Assembly (NCBI RefSeq): GCF_901933205.1
Contig: NC_044572.1
Location: 110,806,965 to 110,870,964, forward strand
Direction of reading: 5' to 3'
Length of the DNA stretch: 64,000 nucleotides
Origin: Camarhynchus parvulus
Lineage: Eukaryota; Chordata; Aves; Passeriformes; Thraupidae
The translations under genes and the position numbers were made by a program. A model generated the notes under the pieces. That model made no database searches, was not told the origin of the DNA, and saw nothing but the letters and a program-made list of their open reading frames with translations. This document shows, piece by piece, positions 12,651 to 24,895 of this stretch. Numbering within the stretch: the first letter of the stretch is position 1; every line of letters begins with the position of its first letter.

Positions 12651-15600
12651 GTAAGACCAGAGCACTGATATGGGACTCAGGGGATGCAGATGTCATTCTT
12701 AGTTTTAGCAGATCTCACCTATAACTTGAAAAAAATCCACCACATCTATTCCATCCCTTATTTTATTTCTGTGAAGAAAAAAAATGGAATAGTTACAGAG
12801 AGGTAACACTTGGAAGACAGATTATTACTGTAAAATACAAGTAGATGTGGATAATCCAAATTAACTTCTAGGTTTCATTCTACTGAATGCTTCTCAATAG
12901 GAACACTTCAAAGATACCATGACAAAATGTTCTTCCCTGAATAAAAATTAGAAAAATTTTGTGTGTTTCTTATACTAATTAAAAAAAAACCCTGTTCATG
13001 ACTTCTGAATGAGAGGCTGCGGATAGTTTTTTTTTTTTTTGAGCAAAACAGTGCTGGAATTGCATAAGGGTTTGCTTTGCCTTGAAATCAACAGCTCTTG
13101 GGAAATGCTGTATTAGAGCTGAAGCTTCAGCTTAGTGCCTTCATGTTTTTGTAATGAGAGATAATCTGGCACACACATCTACAGAACAGAAACCCTTCGT
13201 GATAGGGATGTCTGGGAGTAGATTTTCTTCAGAAGTAGAACTGTATTTTCTATTTGAATCATCCACAAGGGCCCTAAGGGCACTAGACCATGATCTGTGA
13301 GTCTTCTTTTCCCAGCCTGAACTCGGACCTGACTTTGTCATTTTATCAGCCCAGTCCTCAGGGACCATTGAGCCTCACAGCACCCTGACATCCTGCAGGA
13401 AGGTGTCCTGCAATGTATGTCCTACAAACCCCTCAGCTGTAATTCTGGAGCAGAACACTGAGGCAGAGAAATCCCCAAGTGTGCTTCTTCCAAGGAATGG
13501 AGATAGGACCCACAAAAAGCTTTGCTAGTTACATAATGTGTGTCAGAATGAAACAGGGAAGTTGACATTAGTTTACTGTGACTAAAAGAAGACTGCTTAA
13601 AAAGAAAAACAACAACCAAACCAAAAGTGTGCTTTTAATTGCATTTCTACTACTGTCCTTTATCTCTATTTTGGTCCCTGGAAACCACGGAAAAACACTC
13701 AGGCAGCAAAGAGTATCCATTTTGACAGGTAGCTGGCCAAGATGGCCTAAAGGCAGGGACAGGCTGTGCTGAGAAGAAAGGGCTGTGCAACACGAGATGA
13801 GGGCCGAGCAAAGACCAGTGTCACAGAGCTCTACAAAACAGGACTGCTGGGAGCTGTGTGAGTAAGAGCCACATCTGTGTTCAGCAGATGGCATCAAGAG
13901 CGGTGAGAGAAGCACACAGTGATGTTGGGAACTATTTCACACCTGTTGTTCCTGGGAGAGACAGGAAAACCCCCAAAACTTCAAGACTGGTGGAAAAGCA
14001 ATTCCTATTTTACTCAGCAGCAAAGGATCTGTAGTATTTGACTCCTTCACGCAGTGAAGTCACACAGTTCTGACCTGGAGTGAGTTTCTGAGAGAAACAA
14101 CAGAAAATGGTACAGCTACCAGAGCCCAGATGGTTTCCCTAGGGTTAGGTGCAGGTCATGCATGCAACCCTCATGCATTGTGACAGAAAACCACTAAGCT
14201 TTTACAGGACAGTCCAAGTAGGCCAGGTTCTTACTTTTTCATATGCACCGAGTTTCAGTGTACAGCATACATACACTAGCACGTTCCCCACACCAAGAGA
14301 CACCTACCTCCCCTTCTCTGCAGTACAGCTGCCATTCCTTGCATTTACAGCAAACACTGAATTCATTCACAGAGCACCACACTGTTGTTGTGGAACTGAG
14401 GAGAAAAATCTGAGCTGAAGCAGCTGTCCTTCCTATTGAAGGTTTGGAGGGATGCTGTGGTAGCTCCAGGGGGGGAAGGCTTGCCTCATTCATCCACAGG
14501 CAGAACCAACTCCACTTTTTTGGCAGCTGTAGAAGCAGATTCTTTTCATCACTTCTCTCAGGGAGCTACAAATGTGAAAAAAATCTGAGCCATCTGAAAG
14601 CATTTACTGATTAAATAGCCCTTGCTCTCTTCATCCTCCCACAGGCACACTCCTGGGCCAGGTTGGAGATGCTGGGCAGACCATGTCCCAGTACCCATCT
14701 GCAAAGGCTTATCTGTAAAGGGAGAAATTGTGTACCTAAGCCACACTTCACAAAGTGGCTTCAACTCTGGAGCTCAGACTTCTATCCACGAACATTGCCT
14801 CAAGTATATACAATTGATCATTAATGCCAGGAACATACCAATAGTTTTTACATACTATAGCTGCACACACATATATTTCAAAATGCTTTAAGAAATTAAA
14901 TTATCTCAAGATCACATCCCAGATTTGAATTACATTGTCTCATCTTTTAACTATCACTTCAAAAATGGTGAAGAGAGAAATTCTTTCCCAGCCTTAGTAA
15001 TATTTTATATTTTAGTTTTCTTATGGAGATTCATAAATCCTACAGAATGTAGGTTAGTTATTTTCAAATTATATTTTTATGAGTTATTTTTCTTCCAAAT
15101 GGAAAAATAAATTCAAACTTTGCTATGTGTACAAGTGATTTTTAAATGCATATAGGGGAATTTTATCTCCTTTTGGTGAAGAAATAGGATAATTGTGAGA
15201 AAGCAAAGATAATTTTTTTTGGTTAGGAATGAAACAGAAAAATATAACTGATAATTTTCTTAGGTCCTACTATTTATAGCCTATGATTTGTTACTTTTCT
15301 GTTTTGATTTGTAATAGTTGATTTTAATAAATTAATTACTAAGGCAGATAATGCTGATAATTTCCTTAAAAGTAGTTACAATCCTTTGTTAAAAATTTAT
15401 CCAAATTCTATTCTAAGTTAAAAATACCCATTAATGAGATGCAAGCCATTTATAGACTACCATAAATAATAACAGTACTGAACATGATATGCAGGCTGCG
15501 TGTAAAATTTAGGATTAAGGAATGATATTAAGACTATGAATTTCTCAGTTTTGCTTAAGATTCTCTGCTGTTAGGTTTCAAGATATATGGCTTCAAATTC

Positions 15601-17019
15601 TCCAAGCCATGAGATGATTTTAAAAGAGCAGAATTTCAACTTAAAAATTGTGTAGAATTTATGAAATTGCTAATATCCTGTTTACATGGGAAAGGAGGGA
15701 TTTTAACGTATAACTATATTTGGTTACAATTTGAACAAACCCCCACGTTTCTCCTTGGGCCCATGTGAGTGAGAGTTTTAAGTGGATTGACGAGAGCTCC
15801 TGAGAAACAAATCACAGCAGCAAGGAATTTTACGGAATATAGCTGCAGAATTATTTTGGGCACCTACAGACTGTAAAAGGCTATTTTGGTCTCCATAAGT
15901 TCTCCCAGTCATATTTTCAGATTACAAGCCATGGTGACAAATGACACATTATTTTATATAAGGGTGCCAGATACCGGTAAATGGAGTATTTTGGTGAAGC
16001 TTAGTTTAGACTAATTGTTGGGAAAAAAAGAGGGAATATGTTCACAGACTTTTTTGAACATAGTTTTGTGGATTATTATCAGTTGGTGAATGGAAATTAA
16101 AACCAAAATTGTATAATCAGAAGTTGGGAATGTGCATCTTGATATAGGAAGTACCAAGGAACTTATAGAGGATCTTATGATCCACTTTCTATAAAGTGTG
16201 ACACCTGTCCTTGATGGTGTTACATTTGCTACTCTGACTGCTATCTTTTCCAAAAGTGGATATTGAAAATAGATTAATTCTATTCTCACAGAATCAATTA
16301 ATAATTATCAGCCATGATGTGTTCCCAGAGGTGGTAGGATGTGCTACAGGAATGGAAAATCTAATGTTGCAGTGATGTTGGACAGAAAACACTCTCTATT
16401 TCCCAATGCATCTTAAGATCTTTCTTATATATTCAGATTACTTGTCCACTAGCTTAGTTTCTTTTCCCATGTACTTTTTCAAAGTCTGAGTTCTCTGCCC
16501 TGAGTGAGGCTTATGTGTGACAGACATATGCACAAGGGTTTGGCTGCCAAATGTCAGAATCCTTGCCCACAATCAAAGTGAGCTATACATTCAGAAGAAA
16601 AAAAAATGGATGCTGTAGTAATTTTACAAAGAGAAAAGAAGACAAATGATCCCTTGTTGTATTAAACACGTTTACAACAATACATATATATTACAGTAAT
16701 ACATTATATCAGTTACATTACACCAGCATCTATCTCTACTTGTCGAGGCGGTCATAACTCAAAGTAAATACCTTAAATATCCCAAACTAAATCCCTCATT
16801 GCTTGTTGGTGGCTCACCTATTCCCAGGTGTTTTGATTAGATAATCAGGTCTAGACCTCTATGTGGCTTCCACCTGCCACTCTCAGCTTCACCAGCGCCG
16901 CCTCCCCCACTCCGTCCCAGTGGGTCACAGTAGCCCTAAACACTTTACACTAATACTTATACATAACAGTAAACATTACTACCATACTTATATATTACAG
17001 TGAGCATTACACCAACAGA

Positions 17020-17085
17020 GTCCAGCCCCTCCAGGGGCTTTTCCCAATGCATGTCCATCCCCTCCAGGGGCTTTTCCTGAAGCAC
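17020..17085. repeat. Two-copy 33-bp repeat at the edge of the LTR leader
   Basis: GTCCAGCCCCTCCAGGGGCT at 17,020 and GTCCATCCCCTCCAGGGGCT at 17,053 are 33 bases apart. The unit sequence differs from the four-copy array downstream but the period is the same. CCCCTCCAGGGG is nearly self-complementary. Confidence 0.8.
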
Positions 17086-17268
17086 CCAGCCAGGAGCATC
17101 TGCAGCTAATCCAGCAGCGATCCAACGAAGGATATTGCTGCCAGACTGCCACAGAGCCCTGGCATGTCCAAAGCTTCTCCAACCCTCTCCTGGGGTCTAC
17201 CCTCCTGGGGTCAGTCTTCTTCTGGGATTATTCATCCCTTCCAGGGGAACTCACCATCTTCTCCTGGG

Positions 17269-17400
17269 ACTCTCCTGGTCCTCGCAGCAGCCATCTCTGG
17301 GACTCTCCTGGTCCTCGCTGCAGCCTTCTCTGGGACTCTCCTGGTCCTCGCTGCAGCCATCTCTGGGACTCTCCTGGTCCTCGCTGCAGCCCTCTCTGCT
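17269..17400. repeat. Four-copy 33-bp tandem repeat
   Basis: The unit starts ACTCTCCTGGTCCTCG and recurs at 17,269, 17,302, 17,335 and 17,368, exactly 33 bases apart with only a few substitutions. Because 33 is a multiple of 3, all plus-strand frames stay open and give 11-residue repeating peptides. This explains the two overlapping 99-codon frames there without any gene. Confidence 0.9.
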
Positions 17401-17704
17401 TCTTGCAGTCATCTTCTGGGCAGCCTTCTCCTAGCTCTTCTTGCAGTCTTCATCTGGCTCTGACAATCTTCCTTCTGCTTCTTGCAGGCTTCTGACTCTT
17501 ACTCCGGCTCCTTGGCTGACTCCACCCTTTTATGGTCCTTGTATTTAATTGCTTACAGGTGTATACGCCACTTGTTCTTAATTGACCCCAGCTGCAACTC
17601 ATTGGGGAATACTGTGCCCCCTTACCATTCTCCCTACAATCTCTTGCTGATAGGTAGTCAATACAGTTTTACCAAGGGCATCACTTACTTGCTTTGTGGG
17701 TAAA

Positions 17705-19160
17705 ATTCTTCCTTTCATTCTCATATTTTTTAAACAATGACAATTTATCTTCATGCTTAGCCTCTATTTCTTCCATTTTAATGCTGTTCCTCTTTTGTCA
17801 CTCTATCCTTGTTGGTGACTTGAGTGGTGCCAGGCTGCTGAAGCTGAAGAATCTGAAACAGAAGCCAACCTAACATCAGATTATTATGTGAAATTTCTTA
17901 ATTAATATACTCCATACTACACAAAAACAATTCTGGCTCACCTGGTCTGACTATAAGTGTTGCTTCATGTTGTTGACTACATCTTCAGTTTATCTGACAT
18001 CTGATTTCTGTATATGTAAAAATCTTATGTTGTGTTTGTGCTACCTGAAGCAAAAATACAACACAAATGTAGCCTTCTACAGTTTTACACATCCACTTTG
18101 TGTGTAAAAATTGGAATGCACACTTATTTCATACAATGTGGTTGATAATTATAAAAAACACTGTGCACTTTTTTCACCTGGCTTGCTAGACTTCAGCATA
18201 TTCTTAGTGGTAATGAAACTTGCAACATATGTGTATTTTAATAAATGTAGGAATGGTTCGAAAGATACTGCACTAAAATAGAACAGCTTCCTCTTGTGAA
18301 ACTAAATTTCCTTTCTTGCTTGAGCTATCCACTCTTCATCATCACACAAAGAATGAAGTGGGAAGTCTCCATGAAAGATGACAGATCTTCCTACAGATGG
18401 GGGAACAGGATATGTACTGATTAATCTATAGGTGACTTTGATAATGAAAACTAAGGAGGCTGCCCCTGCAGGAATTTTAACGTGGGATTGACTCTAGACA
18501 AAGTAACTAAAAGATCATAAAATATTATTTGTTTCCACTTTGTTTAAAAATGTCTCTCTTGGGTGTTGACTTTGTCAGCAGGGCATGAGAAAAGAGGGTT
18601 ATAGTTTCACTTCACTTCTTCGATTAGTTTTTAGTTTATTACATTTCACCTATTTCAATTCTCAGACGTGTATTTCAATCATCCCAGTCCTCATATATGT
18701 ATCGTTTTAATAATTTATTTTTTCAATCTTGTCAGGAGAACTATCTGTTCAAACGATTCAATCTTTCAATAGAACCACAACAGGACAAATAGCTTGGTTA
18801 GTTTCTAGCTATCAAGAACTGTTGACATCAATTCAATACTAAGAAACAATGAAAGACAAAGATCTGTACCTCAAGATGAGAACTGAAGTACAAATCTGTT
18901 CAATTAGGAATGAAACTTACCACTGCATTTTCTAATGCATTCATCAGCCCAACAGTTAGCTTCATTCTTCAGAGCAACTGTCTTAGGTTTGCATTTAACT
19001 TGCATGAAGCTGTCTGTTTAATCCTTTCCTCCCTCAATAGCTCACTGTACATTTTTGAAGGTAATATTTATAAAAAGTGCATAAGGAACAGAAATATTTT
19101 TGTTTGTGCCAGCTTGGTTGAAGAAAAGCCCTTTACTGTAAGATGCCCGTAAAAACCACA
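17705..19160. other. Gene-free stretch before the CpG island
   Basis: AT-rich sequence without recognisable exon, repeat or RNA gene. The 80-codon frame at 18,910-19,152 has no family features. Base composition changes sharply just after this block, at about 19,180. Confidence 0.5.
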
Positions 19161-20538
19161 AGAAGCCTAAAGAAGTTGAAGGGAAAAGCGCGGTCGGAGG
19201 ACCTACAGAAAAGCAAAGCTCAATCTCCTTTTTAGCGAACTTTTAATTGTGACCACCCTCCCTGACAACCTCAGCCTAACTGCAGAGAAACATTCCCACG
19301 AGCAGGAGGGTCCCAGAGCATGCGGGTGAGACCACTGCTGCTCCACGCACTCAATTCAGCAAAAGCCCCAGCACAGCCGGGCTCTCCCCCGCACGGAGGA
19401 GGCGCAGAGGGATTCCCTGCCCGCAGCTCTCCGCAGCGCCGGCGGGCGGCGAGCCCGGTGCCGAGAGGCGGCTCCGGCGGCGGCTCCCGTCGGGCTCTCT
19501 CTCCTGCTGCTTTTTCCTGCTGCGTTACTTCTCCTCCTGCCTGCGCCGCGGCAGGTCGACTTCTGGCGGCCCCCGTCAGAGATGCGGCTTCCCCGCGGCG
19601 GCCGCCTGTGCATACGGGGGTGTGTTCATACGAGTACATACATATTTATGCATTATATACATGGGTGTGCCTGTGCGAGTGACTGATAGCTGCGTTAGAG
19701 CGTGTCATTGCAGCGCTGTCCGACGGGGAGGGCCATGCCTGCGGGGATCTCCGGCAGGGCGCCGGGCGCTCTGCTGGAAGCACGAACGTGCGGAACAGGA
19801 GGGCGAGGACCATGCAGGGCTTTCCGGAGGCACTGGGCAGCTCGTCCCTCACTCCTTGTGCTCCCTTTGGACACCCTCCTTGTCCGAGGCAGCCCGGAGG
19901 AGCGGCGCTGGCTATACGCCGGTGGCGGTGGCCGCCGCAGAACCGGGCTCTGGGTTAGAGGCTGAGAGACGGGGCGGGGAGAAGGCAGCGCTGCTGCCGC
20001 GCCAAACCAGCCAGGCAAAGTGATAGAACCGGCACCAAATTTCTTTCCTACACGGGGGGTGTGGGGTGTGGGGTCGATGTACGTTCCCTCTGGCGAGCGG
20101 CCAGCCGAAACCCCGTCACACAGCTGGCAGAAAGGACAGCCCGGGCAGCTGAGCAAAAGCGGAGGCAGAGTGAGGCAGGAGGGGGGCGGATAACTTTCCT
20201 GCCGGGCACGGGGTGAGCGGGCAGCCGCAGCTCCCTAGGACCGGCGAGAGCTCCGCGGGCTCCGGGCGAGCGGGCTCTCCCGCGGCCCGGGAAACACCGC
20301 CTCCCCCGGGCGGCTTGGCAGCTCGGGCGCCGCGCCCAGGACCGCGCTGTCCCTGCGCGCCGGAGGTCGCGCTCACCCGGTGGTCCCAGCTCACCCTCCC
20401 GCTGCCCGTGGGAAGCGGCTCCCGGCTCCCGCCTCGCCGCCCGCTCGCCCCTCTCCGGCACGGGGGCCGGCCCGGGGGAGGGCTGCGCGTCACCGGATCT
20501 GGTGGCGCCGGCAGCGGGGCGGCGTTACGGAGCGCCCC

Positions 20539-20579
20539 GGGAGCGGCGGGGGGGCCGGGCGGGGGTCCCGGGCGGGGCC
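20539..20579 (+). promoter_or_regulatory. G-quadruplex-capable run with GC box
   Basis: At least five G runs of three or more lie within 41 bases, separated by loops of 1 to 6 bases. This fits the usual G3+N1-7 quadruplex pattern on the plus strand. The final GGGCGGGGCC is an Sp/KLF-type GC box. Both are common in core promoters. Confidence 0.6.
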
Positions 20580-20810
20580 GGCATCGCCGCGCCTGGCTGC
20601 GGCCGCGGTGGCGGCGGCGCGCCGCCTCGCCTCCCCTCGCCTCGCCGCGCCTCGCCTCCCCTGGCCGCTCTCCGCCGCGGAGGGGCGGCGCTGCTCCCCG
20701 CACGCCCCCGCCCGGCGCCCCCACTCCGTCTCCGGGAAGGGCGCGGGGAGCCCCACGCTCCCCCTGAGCGCGGCGGCGGAGTTCGAGCCGGCGGCGGCGG
20801 CCGGGGTGCG

Positions 20811-20986
20811 ATGCCGTGTTAGCCGGCGGCCCGCCCCGAGGTAGCGCCGGCGGGAAGGAGCGCGAGTTGCCGGGCTGTGGCTGACACCATGGGCACCGGG
20901 CGGGGGGGCGAGGCGGCCGGGCTCCCTGCGCTCCTCGGCTGAGCCTGGGGATGTGGCCGCGCCCGGAGGAATTATTTTGGAACTAG
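20811..20986 (+). other. Three short upstream ORFs in series in the presumed 5' UTR
   Basis: ATG at 20,811 opens a three-codon frame (MPC) ending at TAG 20,820. ATG at 20,889, in a strong ACCATGG context, opens a 17-codon frame (MGTGRGGEAAGLPALLG) ending at TGA 20,940. ATG at 20,951 opens an 11-codon frame (MWPRPEELFWN) ending at TAG 20,984. If transcription starts upstream of 20,811, all three lie in the leader. Three terminated small frames before the donor fit a non-coding first exon under translational control by uORFs (inference). They are too short to be family members. Confidence 0.4.
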
Positions 20987-21065
20987 CACGGAGCGGTGGG
21001 AGAAGGACGAGCGGCACAGCGTTTCACAGCTGCGAGGAGGTCGTCCGGCGGTGCTGTATCGGCAA

Positions 21066-21129
21066 GTAAGCTCTTGCTTCCTTTTCGCTGCGTTTCCTTC
21101 GTTCTCGAGTGACTTTTTTTTTTTTGCAG
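21066..21129 (+). other. Possible 64-nt mini-intron or competing splice sites
   Basis: GTAAGC starts at 21,066 after GGCAA. A T12 tract ending in TTTTTGCAG reaches 21,129, preceded by GAGTGAC, a plausible branch-point sequence. The distance is below the usual minimum for vertebrate introns. More likely the donor splices to a distant exon, and the downstream T-tract/AG is either unused or the acceptor for a further upstream exon. Confidence 0.25.
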
Positions 21130-21162
21130 CTGGTGGTCGCTTGCTGCCGGTTCGGAGGCAGG

Positions 21163-21354
21163 ATGTTCGGCGGCGTCAGCAGCAGTTCTCGGGGGTTGAG
21201 GCGCGGGGCATTGGTGGCCAGGATTGCAGGGGAGCCCCGCTCCAACTCTGCCGGAGTCCGCCGCGGGCGGACTGCTGGTGCGGTGCTCCGGTGCATAGCC
21301 GGGGAGGAAGCTCCGTGTCCCAATGCTTCCCACTTCTGCAACTGTAAGAGATGA
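21163..21354 (+). other. Candidate 5' coding segment, unassigned
   Basis: An ATG with A at -3 (21,163) opens a 63-codon frame that begins MFGGVSSSSRGLRRGALVAR and stops at TGA 21,352-21,354. A GTAAGA donor-like site at 21,344 would cut it after 60 full codons plus one base. The composition (serine, arginine, glycine, alanine) is what GC-rich non-coding DNA also gives, and there is no signal peptide or domain. It could be the start of the gene's protein, but a non-coding 5' exon is at least as likely. Confidence 0.2.
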
Positions 21355-24300
21355 TGCCTTTTTTTCAGGCATTTCATAATATAAAATGCCTTCTCCTCGT
21401 TGCTGAGCTGTAACTAAATTGTAGGAGTCCCTTAATTGCTTTCCATCAGTGCTTCTTGTGGGAGAGGCAAGAAGCATGTTAGCCTTTCATACGCACTTAA
21501 GGATTCAATAGTGAACCCGGAGTTTTAATTTTTATGCCCTAAACTTTCTTATGCCTGCCTGGTGTCCTTCCTTGAGATGCTCTTGCTGTAAGGTTATGGT
21601 TCGTCCAGCCTTGTTTGTTTGCTTTTAGCCTGTGGATGTTTACTGCTACACTTGACATGGCAATGAAGGGAAAAGTTGACTGTAATTTATTTCAGTGTAT
21701 GGAGGACAGGTTGCAGGCAGGGGACTAATTCTTCTCTCAGAGGAACTCCACTTCAAAGGAAGAGGCCCATGGGGCTGTAATCTGTAGCTGAAAACTGGGA
21801 GAGCTCAGAGCAGACCGGTCACACTGCAAAGAACGAGTTCTGTTCCCCTTTCAGTGATAGCGTTTAAGCTGAGCTGCCTGCCTTCCCGTACCTGAGAAAA
21901 GACTTGACTCTGAAATGCAGGGAATAGAGATGTGAGTTCTGGGCAGGTCTGAGAGAAGGCAGAACTTTAGACATTGCTTAGTTAAGTTTGCTGTTACTGA
22001 TTCCCTCAGTATCTTCTCTATGAGCCTGAAAACTGCAATCTGTTACAGTGACCTTGATGCATGTTGTATTCTAACATGAAAGTGGCACAGAATAAAAGTA
22101 TTTACACATATTTACAGCTAAGCTCTGATGTTTCACTAGGAGCTCATTCAGTTTCAGGGAATGTGATAGTTTCAGCAGGGGCACTGGGCATGGTATGTGT
22201 GCAGGAAATAACTTGGGAAAATAACTTGCTAATAGTGATGAAAGTAAAAGTTAAAGTGTTGGAAACGTATGTTTCTGCAGAAATGCCACTGTGTGTGAAA
22301 TGTCTGTTGAGTTTTGGATATTTTGTTCTCTAATCAGTGAGATCTGAACTGAAAGGAGTGTGTGGGTGTGTGTGGAAATCTCAAGGCTTCCCAGGTTAAT
22401 GCACTTTGAGTTGTCAGCAGCAGGAGATCTTTTTATGCACTGAAATACACATTTTTACGTAGATGCAAGACTGACATGATAAGATTAAAAAATATTAGGA
22501 TGTCAGTATGGTGAATGTGTAGCTAACTCAAGTTTATAGCTGAAAGATAAACTAATCCTTTCCCGTAATGGTGGAAGGTGATCTGCCTGAAGGGAGTGTC
22601 ATTTGTTTCAGTGCAGTTTATGGAGAATGTTCATATTTCTGTCTCTCTGATGAAGCTGTGAAACACAATTAGAATAACTGTTGCTAGACAGTGGGATGCA
22701 AACCTATCCATTACTTAAAATACTCAGCTTATTCTGCCTCATATAAAAAAAAAGTATAGTTTCTGGCAAAGTCTGTCTGTGGTTCTGTTGTAGTAATTCC
22801 TTCCTCTGTTGCAGAGTGGCAGGCTTTCACTAGGCATGTGCAAGGGAGAACATGAAACACTGAAGCATGCACTAATCTGGAATTCATTTGGGCTATGTAT
22901 TACATTCGAGGTTTCCACAGTTAGCATAAGTAAGTGCTTTTGCCTGATTATATGAATAAACGGGGTTTAAAAATTGTATTAGCTTTGTCACTGGTGATGC
23001 ATATTGCAGACTTCTTCCTTTTTAGTCTCTCAAACTAATCTAATGCTATACTCACTCTTTGCCTGGAGAAGAAGAAAATATAATTTAATGATTTATCATT
23101 TGGCTTCTGCCATATCTTGTCCCATAGCTATGAGATAATCTAATGAAGGCTCCCATCACTGAATTAAAGGACATGGTGCTCTAGACTTTCACTTACAGTC
23201 AGGTTTCCTCTCTTTTACGTGGATAAAGAACAGAGTTTAAAAAAAGTCACAGAAGCAAAATGTTGTTTTTTCTGTGAGAAAATCAGAAAGGGGAAGGTAA
23301 GACTTGCAATCTTAAAGGCATCATTAAAAACATCCACTTTTAAGATATTAATCAACCTCCTTTACCTTCACACATTTCTTTATCTTTTATTTGGTACTCA
23401 TCAGAAAGCCTTCCTGCATATCAATACTTTATTTTACAATGTATGTAGTTCTTAATTTTAAAAATTCAGGAGTGGGTATCACACACTTCATTGTAAGGCT
23501 ATTCTAGAATCCTGTTTAATGTTGTGTATTCCACTTGGCTTGTATCTTTTGAATCAGACATTTCCAAAGTATGTTATATTCAACTTTATACTATGCATTT
23601 TTGTTTTAATTCTATGTAAATCTCTTTTCTAGAGAAGATTGTTGACCTTGATTCAGAAATTTCAGGGCAAGCTCAGAAGCTGTTGTTCTTTCCTAATTTT
23701 TCATGTTTTCGCAGTCATGCTTTTTGGGCATAGCTTTTGTGAACTGACAGAAAGACCTGTAAGCAAAATTAAAACTACCAACAATTAAATGTGATTTCTC
23801 TAGTCAGCCCAACCCAGTTGAGTGTGCAATTTCTATATATTCATCTTAGATTGAATATTAAGACAAACAAGCAAGAGCTGTAATCTGCTCTCAGTTCTTC
23901 CCTCTGAAGTTCTCAAGTACCATTTCTTCATTCTTGTAACTTAGTGCTGGTCCTTCTGCCTGAGATGTCATTATTTCTTTCTGGTAGTCATCACCAGGTC
24001 TGCTTGTATTCACTGTTAAAAAGCTAAAGTGTTGTTGTGAATGATAAGAAACATCAAAAGGATTTAATTTGTCATGTTTCTTAGCCCTTCCTAAGGCTGT
24101 GCTTTCAGTTCAGGTTTCCAGAGAGAGGCCTAAATGTGGTTGGGTTGAATCCCAACAGGAGTCTGCTGCATCAGCCTGTACCTCTGGCAGTATGCTGTGC
24201 CACTGGCTCAGCATTATTACAGACAAACTTCTGTATTTGCTCAGTTTTGTCTGCCATAACTGGGAGAGTCAGAAAGCCTTACTGTTGTTGTGGCCAACCT

Positions 24301-24895
24301 AGATTTTCTGCGTTCCTGTTGCAGATCAGAGGAAAGAGAGAAAGCATACATTAAAAACCCAAAAATACAGAACTTAAAACAGGTCATGTCTCAAAGATAT
24401 AGCTATAATCAACACCAGGGAATGCAGTGGAGACACATCCAGGGAAATTCACACATGTATTTAATTATCCAAGGAGGAAATTATTATTCATCTTGAGAGA
24501 TTGATTTAGTTGATGTTGTGCCTATCCCTTATGAAGAAGGGGAACTATGTGATACAGAAACAAAGCTTTTTTCCACTGCACACTTCAGCTGTGGCTGTCA
24601 CTGTCGTTTGAGACTCTAAGCCTTCTCTTCAATAATTAGTTGGAATTGGCCAAAAGAGGTGGAACACTCTGTTGTGTGATGGAGCTGGTGCTGCAGCAGC
24701 CAAGGGCTGGGTTGTTTCCTGGGGATTTGCTCTCTTCAATTTATTAAAGTAATGAGTAGAGGAAAACTAATCAAGAAGAGTGTTCGGGATGAGATTAATT
24801 TTACGATTCGTTCTCTGGTTTATTTTGGGTAATGTTGGGCAAAACCATAAAAGTTCTTCACTGTGATACTTATGTGAGAGTAGCAACAGTTTTGA

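Larger units (their letters stand above)
1974..16644. other. Long gene-poor AT-rich stretch upstream of the CpG island
   Basis: No gene can be named in this stretch. It contains scattered poly-T tracts (for example 13,027-13,040), short tandem duplications, several blocks whose texture resembles conserved non-coding DNA (listed separately), and a few exon-like islands with good splice motifs (9313-9360 and 12,570-12,650). The remaining open frames are short and unconvincing. Confidence 0.5.
16645..17704 (-). mobile_element. ERV LTR with internal 33-bp repeats, minus orientation
   Basis: Read on the minus strand, a U3-like segment carries a CCAAT motif (plus ATTGG at 17,601-17,605) and then a TATA-like CATAAAAG (plus CTTTTATG near 17,527-17,534). 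After these come a CAG-rich, GC-rich leader with tandem repeats and an AT-rich tail. The overall plan (promoter, repetitive transcribed part, about 1 kb long) and the sharp GC contrast with the flanks suggest a retroviral LTR. I recognise it only as LTR-like, not as a named family. Both boundaries are estimates, and no target duplication or internal genes were found. The plus-strand open frames at 17,135-17,463 are shadows of the repeat. Confidence 0.5.
19160..21345 (+). promoter_or_regulatory. Large CpG island: promoter and 5' exon region of an unnamed gene
   Basis: About 2 kb of GC-rich, CpG-dense sequence sits in otherwise AT-rich DNA, interrupted only by a short AT-rich dip near 19,610-19,680. 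It contains GC boxes such as GGGCGGGGCC at 20,570-20,579, GCC/GGC-rich runs and no convincing TATA box, which is typical of a vertebrate CpG-island promoter. Plus-strand orientation is suggested by three short upstream ORFs in series (20,811-20,986), GTAAGC and GTAAGA donor-like sites at 21,066 and 21,344, and exon-like blocks on the plus strand further right. CpG islands are often bidirectional, so a minus-strand transcript is possible. The many overlapping long frames on both strands reflect the scarcity of stop codons in GC-rich DNA. No protein was recognised, so the gene is not named. Confidence 0.85.

Noticed and set aside
17135..17463. Two overlapping 99-codon plus-strand frames with repeating 11-residue units
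   Set aside because: They are produced by the 33-bp tandem repeat read in two frames, inside an LTR-like element.
19271..21477. Many overlapping 80-200 codon frames on both strands in the CpG island
   Set aside because: GC-rich DNA has few stop codons, all frames are open at once, and the translations are Arg/Pro/Gly/Ala strings without domains.
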